A DNA stretch of 64,000 nucleotides from Clostridium gasigenes (GCF_900104115.1 NZ_FNJM01000014.1:17528-81527), one strand, 5' to 3'. Shown: positions 13,577 through 22,277, counted from the first letter of the stretch. Made by a program: numbers and translations. Notes: generated from the letters alone by a model not told the origin.

Positions 13577-15412
13577 ATGAAAAATAAAGATTTAAATGAA
13601 CGAGTTACGGAAGAACTTTTAGATAATCTTTTCTCAGCCACTGGTTATTCTACTCCAAAAGTTCACATTGAAAAACAGAAAAGCTTAAATCCTGAAATTA
13701 AAAAACTTTTGAAAAATGCTAGTAAAAGTGGTCCAGGTAAAGGTGCACCTGAACATATAATTACTATTGACGGATATCCTAATTTTATTATAATAACTGA
13801 ATGTAAAGCCGATATAAAATATCATGAAAGTAATTCACTTGATATTCCTAAAGACTATGCTGTTGATGGTGTAATACACTATATGAAATACTTATCTAAA
13901 GATTTCAATGTCGTTGGAATTGCAGCTAGTGGAATGAATGAATCTGAATTAAAAATTTCTAACTTCTTTCTTGGTAAGGGATTAACTTCAAATACAATTA
14001 CTCGTTTACCTGATGAAAAAGTATTATCTCTCCAAGACTATATTAAAATTTGGAAATACGATTCGAATATTAAGAAACAAAAAACCTTTGATTTAATGAA
14101 ATTTTCAAAAACCCTACACAATTATATGAGAGACTATGCAAAACTCTCTGAAAATGAAAAACCTCTACTAGTAAGTGCTATTCTTCTAGCACTTGAAGAT
14201 GCTACGTTCCAGATTAGCTATGAATCTAATACAAATGATGTTAAATTAGCTAAAAAGATGATTGATGCAGTAAAAGATATTTTAGATGACAATAAAATAA
14301 TAGGTCTAAAACAAGATAAAATATTAACTTCTTATTCATTTATAAAAACTCACCCTGAATTAACTAAGGATACCAGAGATATAAACAAAAGGGTTTTACT
14401 AAGATTAGTAAAACAAATTGATGAACATATAATGCCATTCATTAAAGAATATAATGATTTAGATATAGTTGGTAATTTTTACGGTGAATTTCTTAGATAT
14501 ACAGGTGGTGATAAAAAAGCTTTAGGCATTGTTCTTACACCTAATCATATTACAGAACTATTTGCAGACTTAGCTGATTTAACTACTGATAGCAAGATTT
14601 TAGACATTTGTGATGGTACTGCTGGTTTTTTAATTAGTAGTGCTCACAAAATGATTGAACTCGCTGGAAACGATAGTACTAAAATAAAAAAAATAACAGA
14701 CCAGAATCTAATTGGTGTAGAACAACAACCAAATATGTTCACTTTGAGTGCTGCTAATATGTTGTTAAGAAAGTATTCAATGGAACACTGTTACCAAGAT
14801 AATTGTTTTGAATTAAAAGGACTTTTAACTAGTCTTAATGCTGATATTGGTATGATAAATCCACCTTATGCTCAAAAGGGAGATGGGTTATCTGAATTAG
14901 AATATATTGAATTTCTTTTGGATTGTATAAATAAAGATGGAAAAGTATTTGCTATTGTTCCAATGTCCTGTGCAATTCTTAATAGTCCATCTAAAGGAAG
15001 ACTATTAAAAAAACATACTTTAGAAGCAGTAATGAGTATGCCTAATGGTTTATTTTATCCAGTAGGTACATATACTTGTATAATGGTATTTACAGCAAAG
15101 AAACCACATCCAAATAATAAGGAAACCTGGTTTGCCTACTGGAAAGATGATGGATTTGAAAAGACAAAGATGAATGGTCGAATTGATATCAATGATAAGT
15201 GGAATAGCATCAAAAATGAGTGGATTAATATGTATACAAATAAAGATATTCTATTAGGAGTCAGTGTTAAACATAAAATCACAGCTACTGACGAATGGTG
15301 TGCTGAAGCTTATTTACAAACAAACTATTCCACTATATCGAAAGAAGATTTCGAATCTGAAATGGAAAAGTACATGAACTTTAAAATGTCTAATAAGGAG
15401 AGATTACAATAA
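13577..15412 (+). CDS. BcgI-like restriction-modification subunit (PD-(D/E)xK nuclease plus N6-adenine methyltransferase)
   Basis: The start at 13,577 lies six bases after GAGGTG (a GTG at 13,568 overlaps that site), giving 611 residues. The N-terminal part has a nuclease-like pattern GAPEHIITIDG...NFIIITECKAD, with the E-x-K near residue 75. The middle holds a helical connector. The methyltransferase domain has motif I (DICDGTAGF, about 343-351) and catalytic motif IV NPPY (about 428-431 in MINPPYAQKGDG). A fused nuclease-methylase with a separate specificity subunit is the type IIB/BcgI plan: cutting on both sides of an asymmetric bipartite site and methylating adenine. The next gene overlaps by one base. 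Confidence 0.85.
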   Translation: MKNKDLNERVTEELLDNLFSATGYSTPKVHIEKQKSLNPEIKKLLKNASKSGPGKGAPEHIITIDGYPNFIIITECKADIKYHESNSLDIPKDYAVDGVIHYMKYLSKDFNVVGIAASGMNESELKISNFFLGKGLTSNTITRLPDEKVLSLQDYIKIWKYDSNIKKQKTFDLMKFSKTLHNYMRDYAKLSENEKPLLVSAILLALEDATFQISYESNTNDVKLAKKMIDAVKDILDDNKIIGLKQDKILTSYSFIKTHPELTKDTRDINKRVLLRLVKQIDEHIMPFIKEYNDLDIVGNFYGEFLRYTGGDKKALGIVLTPNHITELFADLADLTTDSKILDICDGTAGFLISSAHKMIELAGNDSTKIKKITDQNLIGVEQQPNMFTLSAANMLLRKYSMEHCYQDNCFELKGLLTSLNADIGMINPPYAQKGDGLSELEYIEFLLDCINKDGKVFAIVPMSCAILNSPSKGRLLKKHTLEAVMSMPNGLFYPVGTYTCIMVFTAKKPHPNNKETWFAYWKDDGFEKTKMNGRIDINDKWNSIKNEWINMYTNKDILLGVSVKHKITATDEWCAEAYLQTNYSTISKEDFESEMEKYMNFKMSNKERLQ

Positions 15413-16365
15413 TGGCTAAATTATCTGATTTATTCGACATTCAATATGGTAACAACTTCATTTTAACTTCATTAACTCAATTGGATAATGGTATATCTTT
15501 TGTTTCTAGAACATCAAAGAATAGCGGTGTATCTGCTATTGTCAAACCAGTTCCTAACATTAAACCATTTCCTTCTGGACTTATTACTGTAGCATTAAGT
15601 AGTATGAGTGTTTTAGAAACTAATATTCAATCATATGAATTTTATACTGGTTACCATATTGCTGTCCTTACCCCAAAAAAAGAAATGTCTATTAATGAAA
15701 AAGTCTACTATTGTTTATGTATTAAATGTAATAAATATAGATATTATTTTGGTAGGCAAGCAAACAGAACACTAGGTGAATTAATTGTACCAAATACTCC
15801 ACCTAAATGGATTAGTGAATTTAGTACTTCTTCTTACAACGACATTGCATTACCTTATAATGATAATTTATCTGTAATTTTAAATACGGATAAATGGAAT
15901 AATTTTAAAATTAATGAACTTTTTAAGATAACTACTGGTAAGGGACCTCTAATTCGCAAAGCAAAATCTGATATTGGGACAACACCCCTTGTTTCTTCAA
16001 CTCAATTTAAAAATGGTATTGTAGCCTATACTAATTGTGATTATACTCATGATGGCAATGTACTTACACTTGCTAAAAATGGTAGTGTCGGTGAAATATT
16101 TTATCAACCTATTGATTTTGTAGCTACATCAGATGTATTAGTGTTAGAACCTAAGTTCACTTTAGATATATATATAGCTATGTTTTTAATTCCAATAATT
16201 AAACAAGAAAAGCACAGATATAATTATGGAAGAAAATGGAATAAGGAGCCACTTGAACAATCTCTCATAAAATTACCAATTACTATTGACAATAAGCCCG
16301 ATTGGAACTATATGAGAGATTATATTAAAACCTTAAAATTCTCTAAATATATACAATCAAAGTAA
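15412..16365 (+). CDS. Restriction-modification specificity subunit (HsdS/BcgIB-like)
   Basis: The 317-residue protein has two target-recognition-like halves. The first is MAKLSDLFDIQYGNNF...VNRTSKNSG-like, seen here as FVSRTSKNSG. The second is FKINELFKITTGKGPLIRKA...LAKNGSVGE. It ends DWNYMRDYIKTLKFSKYI, a tail typical of BcgI-type S subunits. It picks the DNA target for the upstream nuclease-methylase. The start shares one base with the preceding stop (TAATG), so the two are translationally coupled and made in fixed ratio. It is the last gene before the rlmH junction. Confidence 0.85.
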   Translation: MAKLSDLFDIQYGNNFILTSLTQLDNGISFVSRTSKNSGVSAIVKPVPNIKPFPSGLITVALSSMSVLETNIQSYEFYTGYHIAVLTPKKEMSINEKVYYCLCIKCNKYRYYFGRQANRTLGELIVPNTPPKWISEFSTSSYNDIALPYNDNLSVILNTDKWNNFKINELFKITTGKGPLIRKAKSDIGTTPLVSSTQFKNGIVAYTNCDYTHDGNVLTLAKNGSVGEIFYQPIDFVATSDVLVLEPKFTLDIYIAMFLIPIIKQEKHRYNYGRKWNKEPLEQSLIKLPITIDNKPDWNYMRDYIKTLKFSKYIQSK

Positions 16366-16376
16366 TCTATAACTTT

Positions 16377-16407
16377 AAAGTCCTCTTATTTTTATAATGA
16401 GGACTTT
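16377..16407 (+). terminator. Terminator of the restriction-modification operon
   Basis: AAAGTCCTC (16,377-16,385) pairs with GAGGACTTT (16,399-16,407), followed by ATCTTTTAT. It isolates the cassette from rlmH. Confidence 0.75.
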
Positions 16408-16467
16408 ATCTTTTATACTATTATAGTAATTTATTAAATATTCTTTTATTCAATATCCAATTTTAGT

Positions 16468-16496
16468 AAAAACCTCCGTTACTTATGGTACGGTTC
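16468..16496. other. SCC-like attachment site 3 (rlmH end, proximal junction of the cassette)
   Basis: The last codons of rlmH (reverse strand GAACCGTACCATAAGTAA, 16,496-16,479) match the duplicate at attachment site 2 at 14 of 18 bases and encode the same EPYHK-stop. The cassette half-site AAAAACCTCC (16,468-16,477) follows directly. The insertion keeps rlmH intact, as SCC insertion does. Confidence 0.85.
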
Positions 16497-16958
16497 ATTT
16501 TTCATTATTCTAAATGCTCTATATACTTGTTCTAATAACATTACTCTAAATAACTGATGCGGAAATGTCATTTTTGAAAAGCATAGTTTATAGTTTGCTC
16601 TTTTTATTACATATTGTGATAGCCCTAGGCTTCCCCCTATTATAAAGGTTATATTCGAGTTACCCATTACTCCGCAATTTTGTATGAACCCCGAAAATTC
16701 TTCTGAAGTTATATGTTTCCCGTTTAAATCCATAGCTACCACATAGGCGTTTTCTCTCACTTTTGATAGTATAAGCTGGCCTTCTTTTTCTTTTATCTGA
16801 ATTTCTTCCTTTTCAGAAGCATTATCTGGTGTTTTTTCATCTGATAATTCTATTATATCTAATTTACAATATCTGCTTAATCTTTTTGAGTATTCATCTA
16901 TTGCTTCTTTTAAGTACCGCTCCTTAAGCTTTCCAACTGTAATTACCGTTATATTCAT
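16479..16958 (-). CDS. rlmH: 23S rRNA (pseudouridine1915-N3)-methyltransferase RlmH
   Basis: The 159-residue protein has the normal RlmH length, starts MNITVITVGKLKERYLKEAI and ends with the conserved NEPYHK. The SPOUT-fold cofactor knot is seen as FIIGGSLGLS...FSKMTFPHQLFRVMLLEQVYRAF. It methylates pseudouridine 1915 in helix 69 of 23S rRNA using S-adenosylmethionine. The start at 16,958 follows CGGAGG. Upstream in-frame codons to 17,012 run through a terminator and are not used. Its 3' end is the integration site of the cassette on its left. Confidence 0.97.
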   Translation of the reverse strand: MNITVITVGKLKERYLKEAIDEYSKRLSRYCKLDIIELSDEKTPDNASEKEEIQIKEKEGQLILSKVRENAYVVAMDLNGKHITSEEFSGFIQNCGVMGNSNITFIIGGSLGLSQYVIKRANYKLCFSKMTFPHQLFRVMLLEQVYRAFRIMKNEPYHK

Positions 16959-16999
16959 ATCCTTTTCCTCCGTTGTTGTTACTAATGGACATTCAAAAG

Positions 17000-17037
17000 A
17001 ATAACAATCCAAGCTACATGTCTATTGGATTGTTATT
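17000..17037. terminator. Terminator between the Hsp20 gene and rlmH
   Basis: AATAACAATCCAA (17,000-17,012) pairs with TTGGATTGTTATT (17,025-17,037), with T-rich tails on both strands. Confidence 0.75.
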
Positions 17038-17056
17038 TTTTTGAATATCCCTAATA

Positions 17057-18595
17057 TTATATTATCATATTTTCTTCGCCCGATATATAATTATCAACAT
17101 CTATTACAGGCGTTATATCAACTTCTTTTTTATTCTTAGGTAAATATATACTTAATATATCCGATTTAAATACTGCTGAAATTCTATTTATGTCAACATC
17201 ATTAATTATAAACTTCTTTTCAATATCGGAATTGGGTTGTATTATTGCTACCATTTTATTTTTCCCATTTGTAAAAAATTGATTATTCTTTACTTTTACA
17301 GTTAATGTTTCTTCCTCATAATCCAAATCTATATCCTTTTTATTTACTCCAGGTAGCTTTCCTTCAATTAAATATCTATCCTCATAAGCCTTTAACTCTA
17401 TATTCATACCATCTATTTTCTCAATTTCTTCAATCATACCACCTACTAAATCACTATTTAAAACAGTATCTACTATATTTTCTATAATATCCTGATTATT
17501 AATTACAGCCGAAAATGTTTGATTGAATAATTCATTAAACTCATTAGCAAAGCCATTATTACTATCATTAGATCCATGACTAGTTTTATTATTTTTTTCA
17601 TGCCTACTCTTCATATTACCTTTACTTACAGCTCTATTTTTTTTATTATTACTACTTATATTATTTTCTTGATTACCCATTATCCCGTTTATCATATTCA
17701 TTATATTATTATTAGTTCCCTGATTATTAGTCATAGTTCCAATATTATTATTTCTCTGTTTGTTAGCCCCACCACCCATATTATTATTTCCTTGACTGCC
17801 CATCATGCCGCTTAACATATTCATCATGTTATTATTATTTCCCTGGTTGTTAGCCATTCCACTCATATTATTATTTCCTTGACTACCCATCATTCCGCTT
17901 ATCATATTCATTATATTATTATTATTCCCTTGTTTATTAGCCATTCCACCCATATTATTATTTCCTTGACTCCCCATCATTCCGCTTAACATACTCATTA
18001 TATTATTGTTATTGTTATTGCCCTGGTTGTTAGCCATTCCACTCATATTATTATTTCCTTGACTCCCCATCATTCCACTTATCATATTCATTATATTATT
18101 ACTACTTCCTTGGCTATTAGCCATTCCACTCATATTATTATTTCCTTGACTCCCCATCATTCCACTTATCATATTCATTATATTATTACTACTTCCTTGG
18201 CTATTACCCATTCCACCCATATTATTATTACCTTGATTCCCCATCATTCCACTTATCATATTCATTATATTATTACTACTTCCTTGGCTATTAGCCATTC
18301 CACTCATATTATTATTTCCTTGACTCCCCATCATTCCACTTATCATATTCATTATATTATTACTACTTCCTTGGCTATTAGCCATTCCACCCATATTATT
18401 ATTCCCTTGATTCCCCATCATCCCACTTATCATATTCATTATATTATTACCATTTCCTTGGCTATTTCCACCCATATTATTATTACCCTGATTACCTAAC
18501 ATTCCTCCTAACATACTTACTATATTATTATTTCCTTGACCGTTAAGCATACCGCCTAACATATTATTAATTATAAAGGGAAACATCCCAGCCAT
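17057..18595 (-). CDS. Hsp20/alpha-crystallin-domain protein with long Asn/Met/Gly repeat region
   Basis: The 512-residue protein has a hydrophobic start (MAGMFPFIINNMLGGMLNG), then about 300 residues of a 29-residue repeat of the form NIMNMISGMMGSQGNNNM followed by SGMANSQGSSN. A charged linker follows (KKNRAVSKGNMKSRHEKNNK), then a C-terminal alpha-crystallin domain at about residues 395-490 (IELKAYEDRYLIEGKLPGVN, KKDIDLDYEEETLTVKVKN). Ordinary small heat-shock proteins are 140-180 residues. The alpha-crystallin core holds unfolded proteins. The Met/Asn/Gly-rich region is prion-like and may drive assembly or coat-like deposition. Repeat unit number could vary between strains. Confidence 0.85.
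   Translation of the reverse strand: MAGMFPFIINNMLGGMLNGQGNNNIVSMLGGMLGNQGNNNMGGNSQGNGNNIMNMISGMMGNQGNNNMGGMANSQGSSNNIMNMISGMMGSQGNNNMSGMANSQGSSNNIMNMISGMMGNQGNNNMGGMGNSQGSSNNIMNMISGMMGSQGNNNMSGMANSQGSSNNIMNMISGMMGSQGNNNMSGMANNQGNNNNNNIMSMLSGMMGSQGNNNMGGMANKQGNNNNIMNMISGMMGSQGNNNMSGMANNQGNNNNMMNMLSGMMGSQGNNNMGGGANKQRNNNIGTMTNNQGTNNNIMNMINGIMGNQENNISSNNKKNRAVSKGNMKSRHEKNNKTSHGSNDSNNGFANEFNELFNQTFSAVINNQDIIENIVDTVLNSDLVGGMIEEIEKIDGMNIELKAYEDRYLIEGKLPGVNKKDIDLDYEEETLTVKVKNNQFFTNGKNKMVAIIQPNSDIEKKFIINDVDINRISAVFKSDILSIYLPKNKKEVDITPVIDVDNYISGEENMII
17690..18490. repeat. Coding tandem repeats of about 87 bp
   Basis: Roughly nine copies of an 84-93-bp unit encode the Asn/Met/Gly repeats. Three adjacent copies near 18,060-18,380 are almost identical, which points to recent duplication, while the ends of the array are more diverged. 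No frame change is seen. Confidence 0.85.
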
Positions 18596-18692
18596 ATCTT
18601 TCTCCTAATTTAAATTTCTATACACTATATACCTATTCTATTAAATGGTTTTTGACACAAAAGGTCTTCTTTACTAAACATAAGTCATTTTC

Positions 18693-18737
18693 AAAAATAA
18701 CAAGTCATTGCGCGATGCATATTAGCTTGTTATTTTT
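18693..18737. repeat. Dispersed palindromic repeat, copy A
   Basis: AAAAATAACAAG (18,693-18,704) and CTTGTTATTTTT (18,726-18,737) flank a short centre. Related elements occur at 20,352, 28,893, 34,586 and 43,565, each with a core like CAAAAAATAACAAG...CTTGTTATTTTT. It lies between the Hsp20 and SEC-C genes. Confidence 0.6.
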
Positions 18738-18778
18738 TTAAGATTCCTTCTCTTTATTATAATTAATTATATAAAAAT

Positions 18779-18823
18779 AGAGCTCTGCATATGCAGAGCT
18801 CTATAAACTATTCGATAGTTTAT
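18779..18823 (-). terminator. Tandem terminator of the SEC-C gene, including a 24-bp palindrome
   Basis: ATAAACTATTCGATAGTTTAT (18,803-18,823) is a small hairpin. A perfect 24-bp palindrome centred on GCATATGC (18,779-18,802) follows, with ATTTTTAT after it on the reverse strand. Confidence 0.75.
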
Positions 18824-18825
18824 TA

Positions 18826-19323
18826 TTATTTACCACAACACTTCTTATACTTCTTACCGCTTCCGCAAGTACAAGGGTCATTTCTACCTATTTTATTTTC
18901 ATTTCTTACAATTACAGATCCATTATATTGTTTTTTAATTTCTTTTCTCTTTTCGTCTGAGAATATAGCTTCCCATTGTGGAAGTGTATATAAATACTCA
19001 GCCTTAGCATCTAACATATTATAATATAATTTTTCTAGATTAATGTCTAAAACTAATTCTTCTGTGTTCTTTATAGTTTCTAAATCATATGATTTGTTTA
19101 AGCTATCATTGATTCCATCTGTGAATCCCATAACAAACTCTTCAGTTGTATTGTATTTTTTTGCAGCTTCTGAAATTACTAATTTCATTGAACCACTATG
19201 ATTAGCTAATATATCTTTATATATAGCTGTTTCTACTTGCATGTATTCTTCCCAAAAAGCTTCTTCCCCTTTAACTTTAACATATTCAGTTACCATTTCT
19301 GTCCATTGCTTATATAAACTCAT
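18826..19323 (-). CDS. SEC-C motif protein
   Basis: The 165-residue protein is helical and acidic for about 140 residues and ends with the SEC-C zinc motif [20 protein letters not shown] (C-x-C-...-CC). This motif is found at the C-terminus of SecA, where it binds zinc and SecB, and in many other proteins. The N-terminal part ([20 protein letters not shown]) is not recognised. Probable role: a small zinc protein linked to protein handling; uncertain. The ATG at 19,323 follows GAGGAG. Confidence 0.8.
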   Translation of the reverse strand: MSLYKQWTEMVTEYVKVKGEEAFWEEYMQVETAIYKDILANHSGSMKLVISEAAKKYNTTEEFVMGFTDGINDSLNKSYDLETIKNTEELVLDINLEKLYYNMLDAKAEYLYTLPQWEAIFSDEKRKEIKKQYNGSVIVRNENKIGRNDPCTCGSGKKYKKCCGK

Positions 19324-19357
19324 ACTATTTTCTCCTCTTCTTGCTTTTTTATTTAAA

Positions 19358-19525
19358 TTATTTACTATTTACTTTTAGTTCATAATCCGAAGTGTTATTA
19401 CAATAGTTACATTTTTCATTAATACACGTTTCCATTATCGGAAATGTCTCTTGCAGATTAACGATATCATCCATAGCCTCTTCTACATGCTCTAAACAAG
19501 AATAAATAATTTTATTATTACTCAT
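19358..19525 (-). CDS. CxxH/CxxC zinc-binding small protein (BA_5709 family type)
   Basis: The 55-residue protein [20 protein letters not shown]... has Cys-x-x-His near the start and CNYC near the end, which suggests one bound zinc. The length and the [13 protein letters not shown] / CNYC pattern match the BA_5709 family, usually encoded close to walJ and rlmH in Firmicutes, as here. The start at 19,525 uses GGTGG. The ATG at 19,540 overlaps it. Function unknown. Confidence 0.75.
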   Translation of the reverse strand: MSNNKIIYSCLEHVEEAMDDIVNLQETFPIMETCINEKCNYCNNTSDYELKVNSK

Positions 19526-19543
19526 ATAAACCACCTTCATTAA

Positions 19544-20335
19544 CTAAAATTCTATTATGTTACTTGGGTTATGTCTACTTGCCATAGCTAAGTAGATATC
19601 TTTATTTTGTTCTATACTATTTTCTTGTAGAACACTTAGTACTGTTTGATATGCTAAATCAGGATTATTATTAGTTCCACTTAAATGGCCTAATAACACT
19701 CTTTTTCCAATACCATATTTAAGTATATCAACAATTACTTTTCCACAATCTTCATTAGATAAATGTCCTACTTCGCTTAAAATTCTTCTTTTTAAGTTAT
19801 AAGGATATGGTCCATACTTTAACATGTTAACATCATGATTGCTCTCAAGTAACAATACTTGTGAGTCTTTTATATTATCTCTTATTTCTTCAGTATATAC
19901 TCCAAAATCTGTAGTCACGCTAGCTTGTTTACCATTTGAATGAACTGTATATCCAACTGCTGCAACTGCATCATGAGGTATATTAAAAGATTTTATTTCT
20001 AAATCTTTTATTTGAAGAGTAGATCTTCTATCCATTATTTTTATGTTATGTTCTTTTATTTTACCTATATTAGATTCCATAGCTGCCCAGGTATTAGCGT
20101 TTGCATATATAGGAATATCATACTTCCTTGATAATACGCCTACGCCTTTTATATGATCTGAATGCTCATGAGTTATAAAGATTCCATCTATACTATCTGA
20201 ATTTTGCTCTATACTTCTTAGCGCTTCATCTATTTTTTTTCCTGGTAACCCTGCATCTATTAATATTTTAGCCTTTTCAGAAGCAATAAAAATACTATTT
20301 CCACTACTTCCACTATATAACGAGCAAAATTTCAT
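19544..20335 (-). CDS. walJ: Metallo-beta-lactamase-fold hydrolase WalJ/YycJ
   Basis: The 263-residue protein begins MKFCSLYSGSSGNSIFIASE and has the metal-binding motif THEHSDH (H-x-H-x-D-H, residues about 56-62) with further ligands at LLESNHD and GHLSGTN. YycJ/WalJ is an exonuclease-like metallo-hydrolase associated with the WalKR cell-wall regulon and DNA repair; in Bacillus it lies near rlmH. Here it is next to murA and the CxxH/CxxC gene. No walRK genes are present in the window. Confidence 0.88.
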   Translation of the reverse strand: MKFCSLYSGSSGNSIFIASEKAKILIDAGLPGKKIDEALRSIEQNSDSIDGIFITHEHSDHIKGVGVLSRKYDIPIYANANTWAAMESNIGKIKEHNIKIMDRRSTLQIKDLEIKSFNIPHDAVAAVGYTVHSNGKQASVTTDFGVYTEEIRDNIKDSQVLLLESNHDVNMLKYGPYPYNLKRRILSEVGHLSNEDCGKVIVDILKYGIGKRVLLGHLSGTNNNPDLAYQTVLSVLQENSIEQNKDIYLAMASRHNPSNIIEF

Positions 20336-20351
20336 TTATTTTACCCCCGTA

Positions 20352-20508
20352 TAGGGCTCTTTAAAAAATAACTAGTCAGATTTTGGTCTATCTTGCACTA
20401 TGCCGCATTACAATAAGAACACATAGACTTACTATCTGTTATTTATTGTTCTTAACCTAGCACAAAATATCCTATAAATCTTTGATTTGTTATTTTCTTC
20501 TAGCTCCC
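20352..20508. repeat. Dispersed palindromic repeat, copy B (long form)
   Basis: AGGGCTCTTTAAAAAATAAC near 20,353 and GTTATTTTCTTCTAGCTCCCTT-like sequence near 20,489-20,510 form the outer arms, and an internal GAACACATAGACTTACTATC-type segment also repeats. It fills the gap between walJ and murA and touches the murA stop. Confidence 0.5.
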
Positions 20509-21768
20509 TTATCTAACTTCTCTTCTTATATCTGCACCTAATTCTCTAAACTTATCTTCTATATGTGGGTATCCTCTGTCAATATGCTCTATTTCAACTA
20601 TTTCAGTCTTTCCTTTAGCCATTAACCCAGCTATAACCATAGCTGCTCCAGCTCTTAAATCAGTAGCTGTAACTAAAGCTCCAACTAATGATTCACAGCC
20701 TTCTATTATGGCCGTTCTACCTTCAACTTTAATATTTGCACCCATTTTATTAAGTTCATCTGCGTGCTTATGTCTGTTTTCCCATATACTTTCTGAAATT
20801 AAGCTCTTTCCTGGGACAATACTTAAAAGTGCTGCCATAGGTTGTTGTACATCTGTTGGAAAACCTGGATATGGTGCTGTTTTAACGTTAACACCCTTAA
20901 GTTCCCCTTCAACTGTTACTCTTACACTATCATCGCCTTCTTCTACCGTAGCTCCCATTTCAATAAGTTTCGCACTTATTGATTCTAAATGCTTTGGTAT
21001 TACATTTGAAATAGTTACATCGCCTCTTGTTGCCACTGCTGCTATCATAAATGTTCCAGCTTCAATTTGATCTGGTATAACACTATAGTTACATCCTGTT
21101 AATTTTTCTACGCCTCTAACTCTTATTATATCTGTTCCAGCACCTTTTACATCAGCACCCATAGTATTTAAGAAGTTAGCCACATCTACAACATGAGGTT
21201 CTTTCGCTACATTTTCAAGTACAGTAGTTCCTTCTGCTAAAGTAGCTGCTATCATTACGTTTATTGTAGCTCCTACTGAAACAACATCAAAGAATATATT
21301 AGCCGCTTTAAGTTCTTTCGCATTAATTATAACTGCTCCATGTTCTATTACAACTTCTGCACCTAATGCTTCAAATCCTTTTATATGTTGATCTATTGGT
21401 CTCACTCCTATAGGGCATCCCCCTGGAAGTTCAACTCTTGCTTTTTTAAATCTAGTTAATAATGCTCCAATAAAATAGTAAGACGCTCTCATCCTTCTTA
21501 CATCTTCGGTACATGCGTCTAAATTATTTACATTTGTAGCATCAATTTCTAGAGTATTATTGTCTATTTTTTTAACAATACACCCTAAACTTAAAAGTAT
21601 TCTTTCTAAACAATGTACATCTTCTATGTCTGGTATATTGTCTATTATACATTTGCCCTCGCTTGCTATTATAGCCGCTGGTAAAATAGCCACTGCTGCA
21701 TTTTTAGCACCAGTTATATTTACCGATCCTTTTAGAACTTTTCCTCCATTTATAACTAATCTTTCCAT
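20509..21768 (-). CDS. murA: UDP-N-acetylglucosamine 1-carboxyvinyltransferase MurA
   Basis: The 419-residue protein begins [20 protein letters not shown] and NAAVAILPA, with Lys and Asn of the KNAA motif. The catalytic Cys loop is seen as [20 protein letters not shown] (Cys near residue 117). Further motifs are [17 protein letters not shown] and LRAGAAMV. It transfers enolpyruvate from PEP to UDP-GlcNAc, the first committed step of peptidoglycan synthesis, and is the fosfomycin target. The start at 21,768 gives the usual family length. The next in-frame ATG upstream is at 21,786. Second MurA copies are common in Firmicutes. Confidence 0.96.
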   Translation of the reverse strand: MERLVINGGKVLKGSVNITGAKNAAVAILPAAIIASEGKCIIDNIPDIEDVHCLERILLSLGCIVKKIDNNTLEIDATNVNNLDACTEDVRRMRASYYFIGALLTRFKKARVELPGGCPIGVRPIDQHIKGFEALGAEVVIEHGAVIINAKELKAANIFFDVVSVGATINVMIAATLAEGTTVLENVAKEPHVVDVANFLNTMGADVKGAGTDIIRVRGVEKLTGCNYSVIPDQIEAGTFMIAAVATRGDVTISNVIPKHLESISAKLIEMGATVEEGDDSVRVTVEGELKGVNVKTAPYPGFPTDVQQPMAALLSIVPGKSLISESIWENRHKHADELNKMGANIKVEGRTAIIEGCESLVGALVTATDLRAGAAMVIAGLMAKGKTEIVEIEHIDRGYPHIEDKFRELGADIRREVR

Positions 21769-21960
21769 CCGCTTCACCCTTATCATACTTTATATATATT
21801 AATCTTTCCTATTCTTCTAACTGTTATCCATTTTTTCTTATAAAAAGTATCTTTATTTTATTAACTTACATAATTAATAAATCTACTTTATCTATTATAA
21901 CATAAATCAAACTTATTTATATACACTTTTTCTTCCAAAATTCTCATTTAGTTAATAATA

Positions 21961-21990
21961 AAAGCTATGATGAAAAATCATCATAGCTTT
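21961..21990. terminator. Bidirectional terminator
   Basis: AAAGCTATGATG (21,961-21,972) pairs with CATCATAGCTTT (21,979-21,990), followed by a T-rich run on the + strand. It separates murA from the DUF1540 gene. Confidence 0.75.
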
Positions 21991-22022
21991 TATTGTTTTT
22001 TTTTGTAATTTTTTTGATTATA

Positions 22023-22181
22023 TTAGTCTAACACGAAAGATTTACAATCTGTACATTCTACCACTGTAGGATTTTTTTCATGTGTTCCTACTTGTATTTG
22101 TTCTAATGAACAATAGTCTTCAGCTTTATAGTGATATTTGCATTGGTTTATATCACATTTAATACAATTATTTTTTTCCAT
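22023..22181 (-). CDS. DUF1540-type Cys-rich small protein
   Basis: The 52-residue protein MEKNNCIKCDINQCKYHYKA... contains CxxC, a following C-K-Y-H, and near the end VECTDCKSFVLD. The Cys spacing C-x-V-x-x-C/CxYHx is that of DUF1540 proteins, which are short zinc-binding proteins common in clostridia and often made in sporulation. The ATG at 22,181 follows GGTGTGA. Function unknown. Confidence 0.75.
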   Translation of the reverse strand: MEKNNCIKCDINQCKYHYKAEDYCSLEQIQVGTHEKNPTVVECTDCKSFVLD

Positions 22182-22277
22182 TTGTAATCACACCTTTCTT
22201 TACTAAGATATATTTATTATGTTCTATTTGCTTAAAATTATTCTAACGCTTTTTATATCACTATGTTATAATTTATA

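Larger units (their letters stand above)
2339..16490. mobile_element. 14-kb SCC-like cassette inserted at the 3' end of rlmH
   Basis: The cassette lies between a duplicate of the rlmH terminus (2321-2338) and rlmH itself (16,479-16,496). Its ends are inverted: AAGTGAGGTTTTT at the left and AAAAACCTCC..TTACTT at the right. Its genes match the SCC plan: a single large serine recombinase close in length to staphylococcal CcrC, a DUF927 ATPase related to Cch, a DUF960-like peptide, many short unknown ORFs and a restriction-modification system as cargo. No antibiotic-resistance gene is seen. Exact ends depend on the crossover point within the core. Confidence 0.8.

Noticed and set aside
2339-16490. 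Antibiotic-resistance cargo such as mec genes
   Set aside because: No penicillin-binding protein, beta-lactamase or other resistance-like gene is seen in the cassette.
17690-18490. Regular repeats that could suggest a CRISPR array
   Set aside because: The units are contiguous 84-93-bp coding repeats, without unique spacers of constant size or palindromic repeats, and no cas genes are nearby.
18059-18499. 146-residue + strand open frame opposite the Hsp20 repeat region
   Set aside because: It is the antisense reading of the tandem repeats; its own repeats of HIHYIITTS are a by-product.
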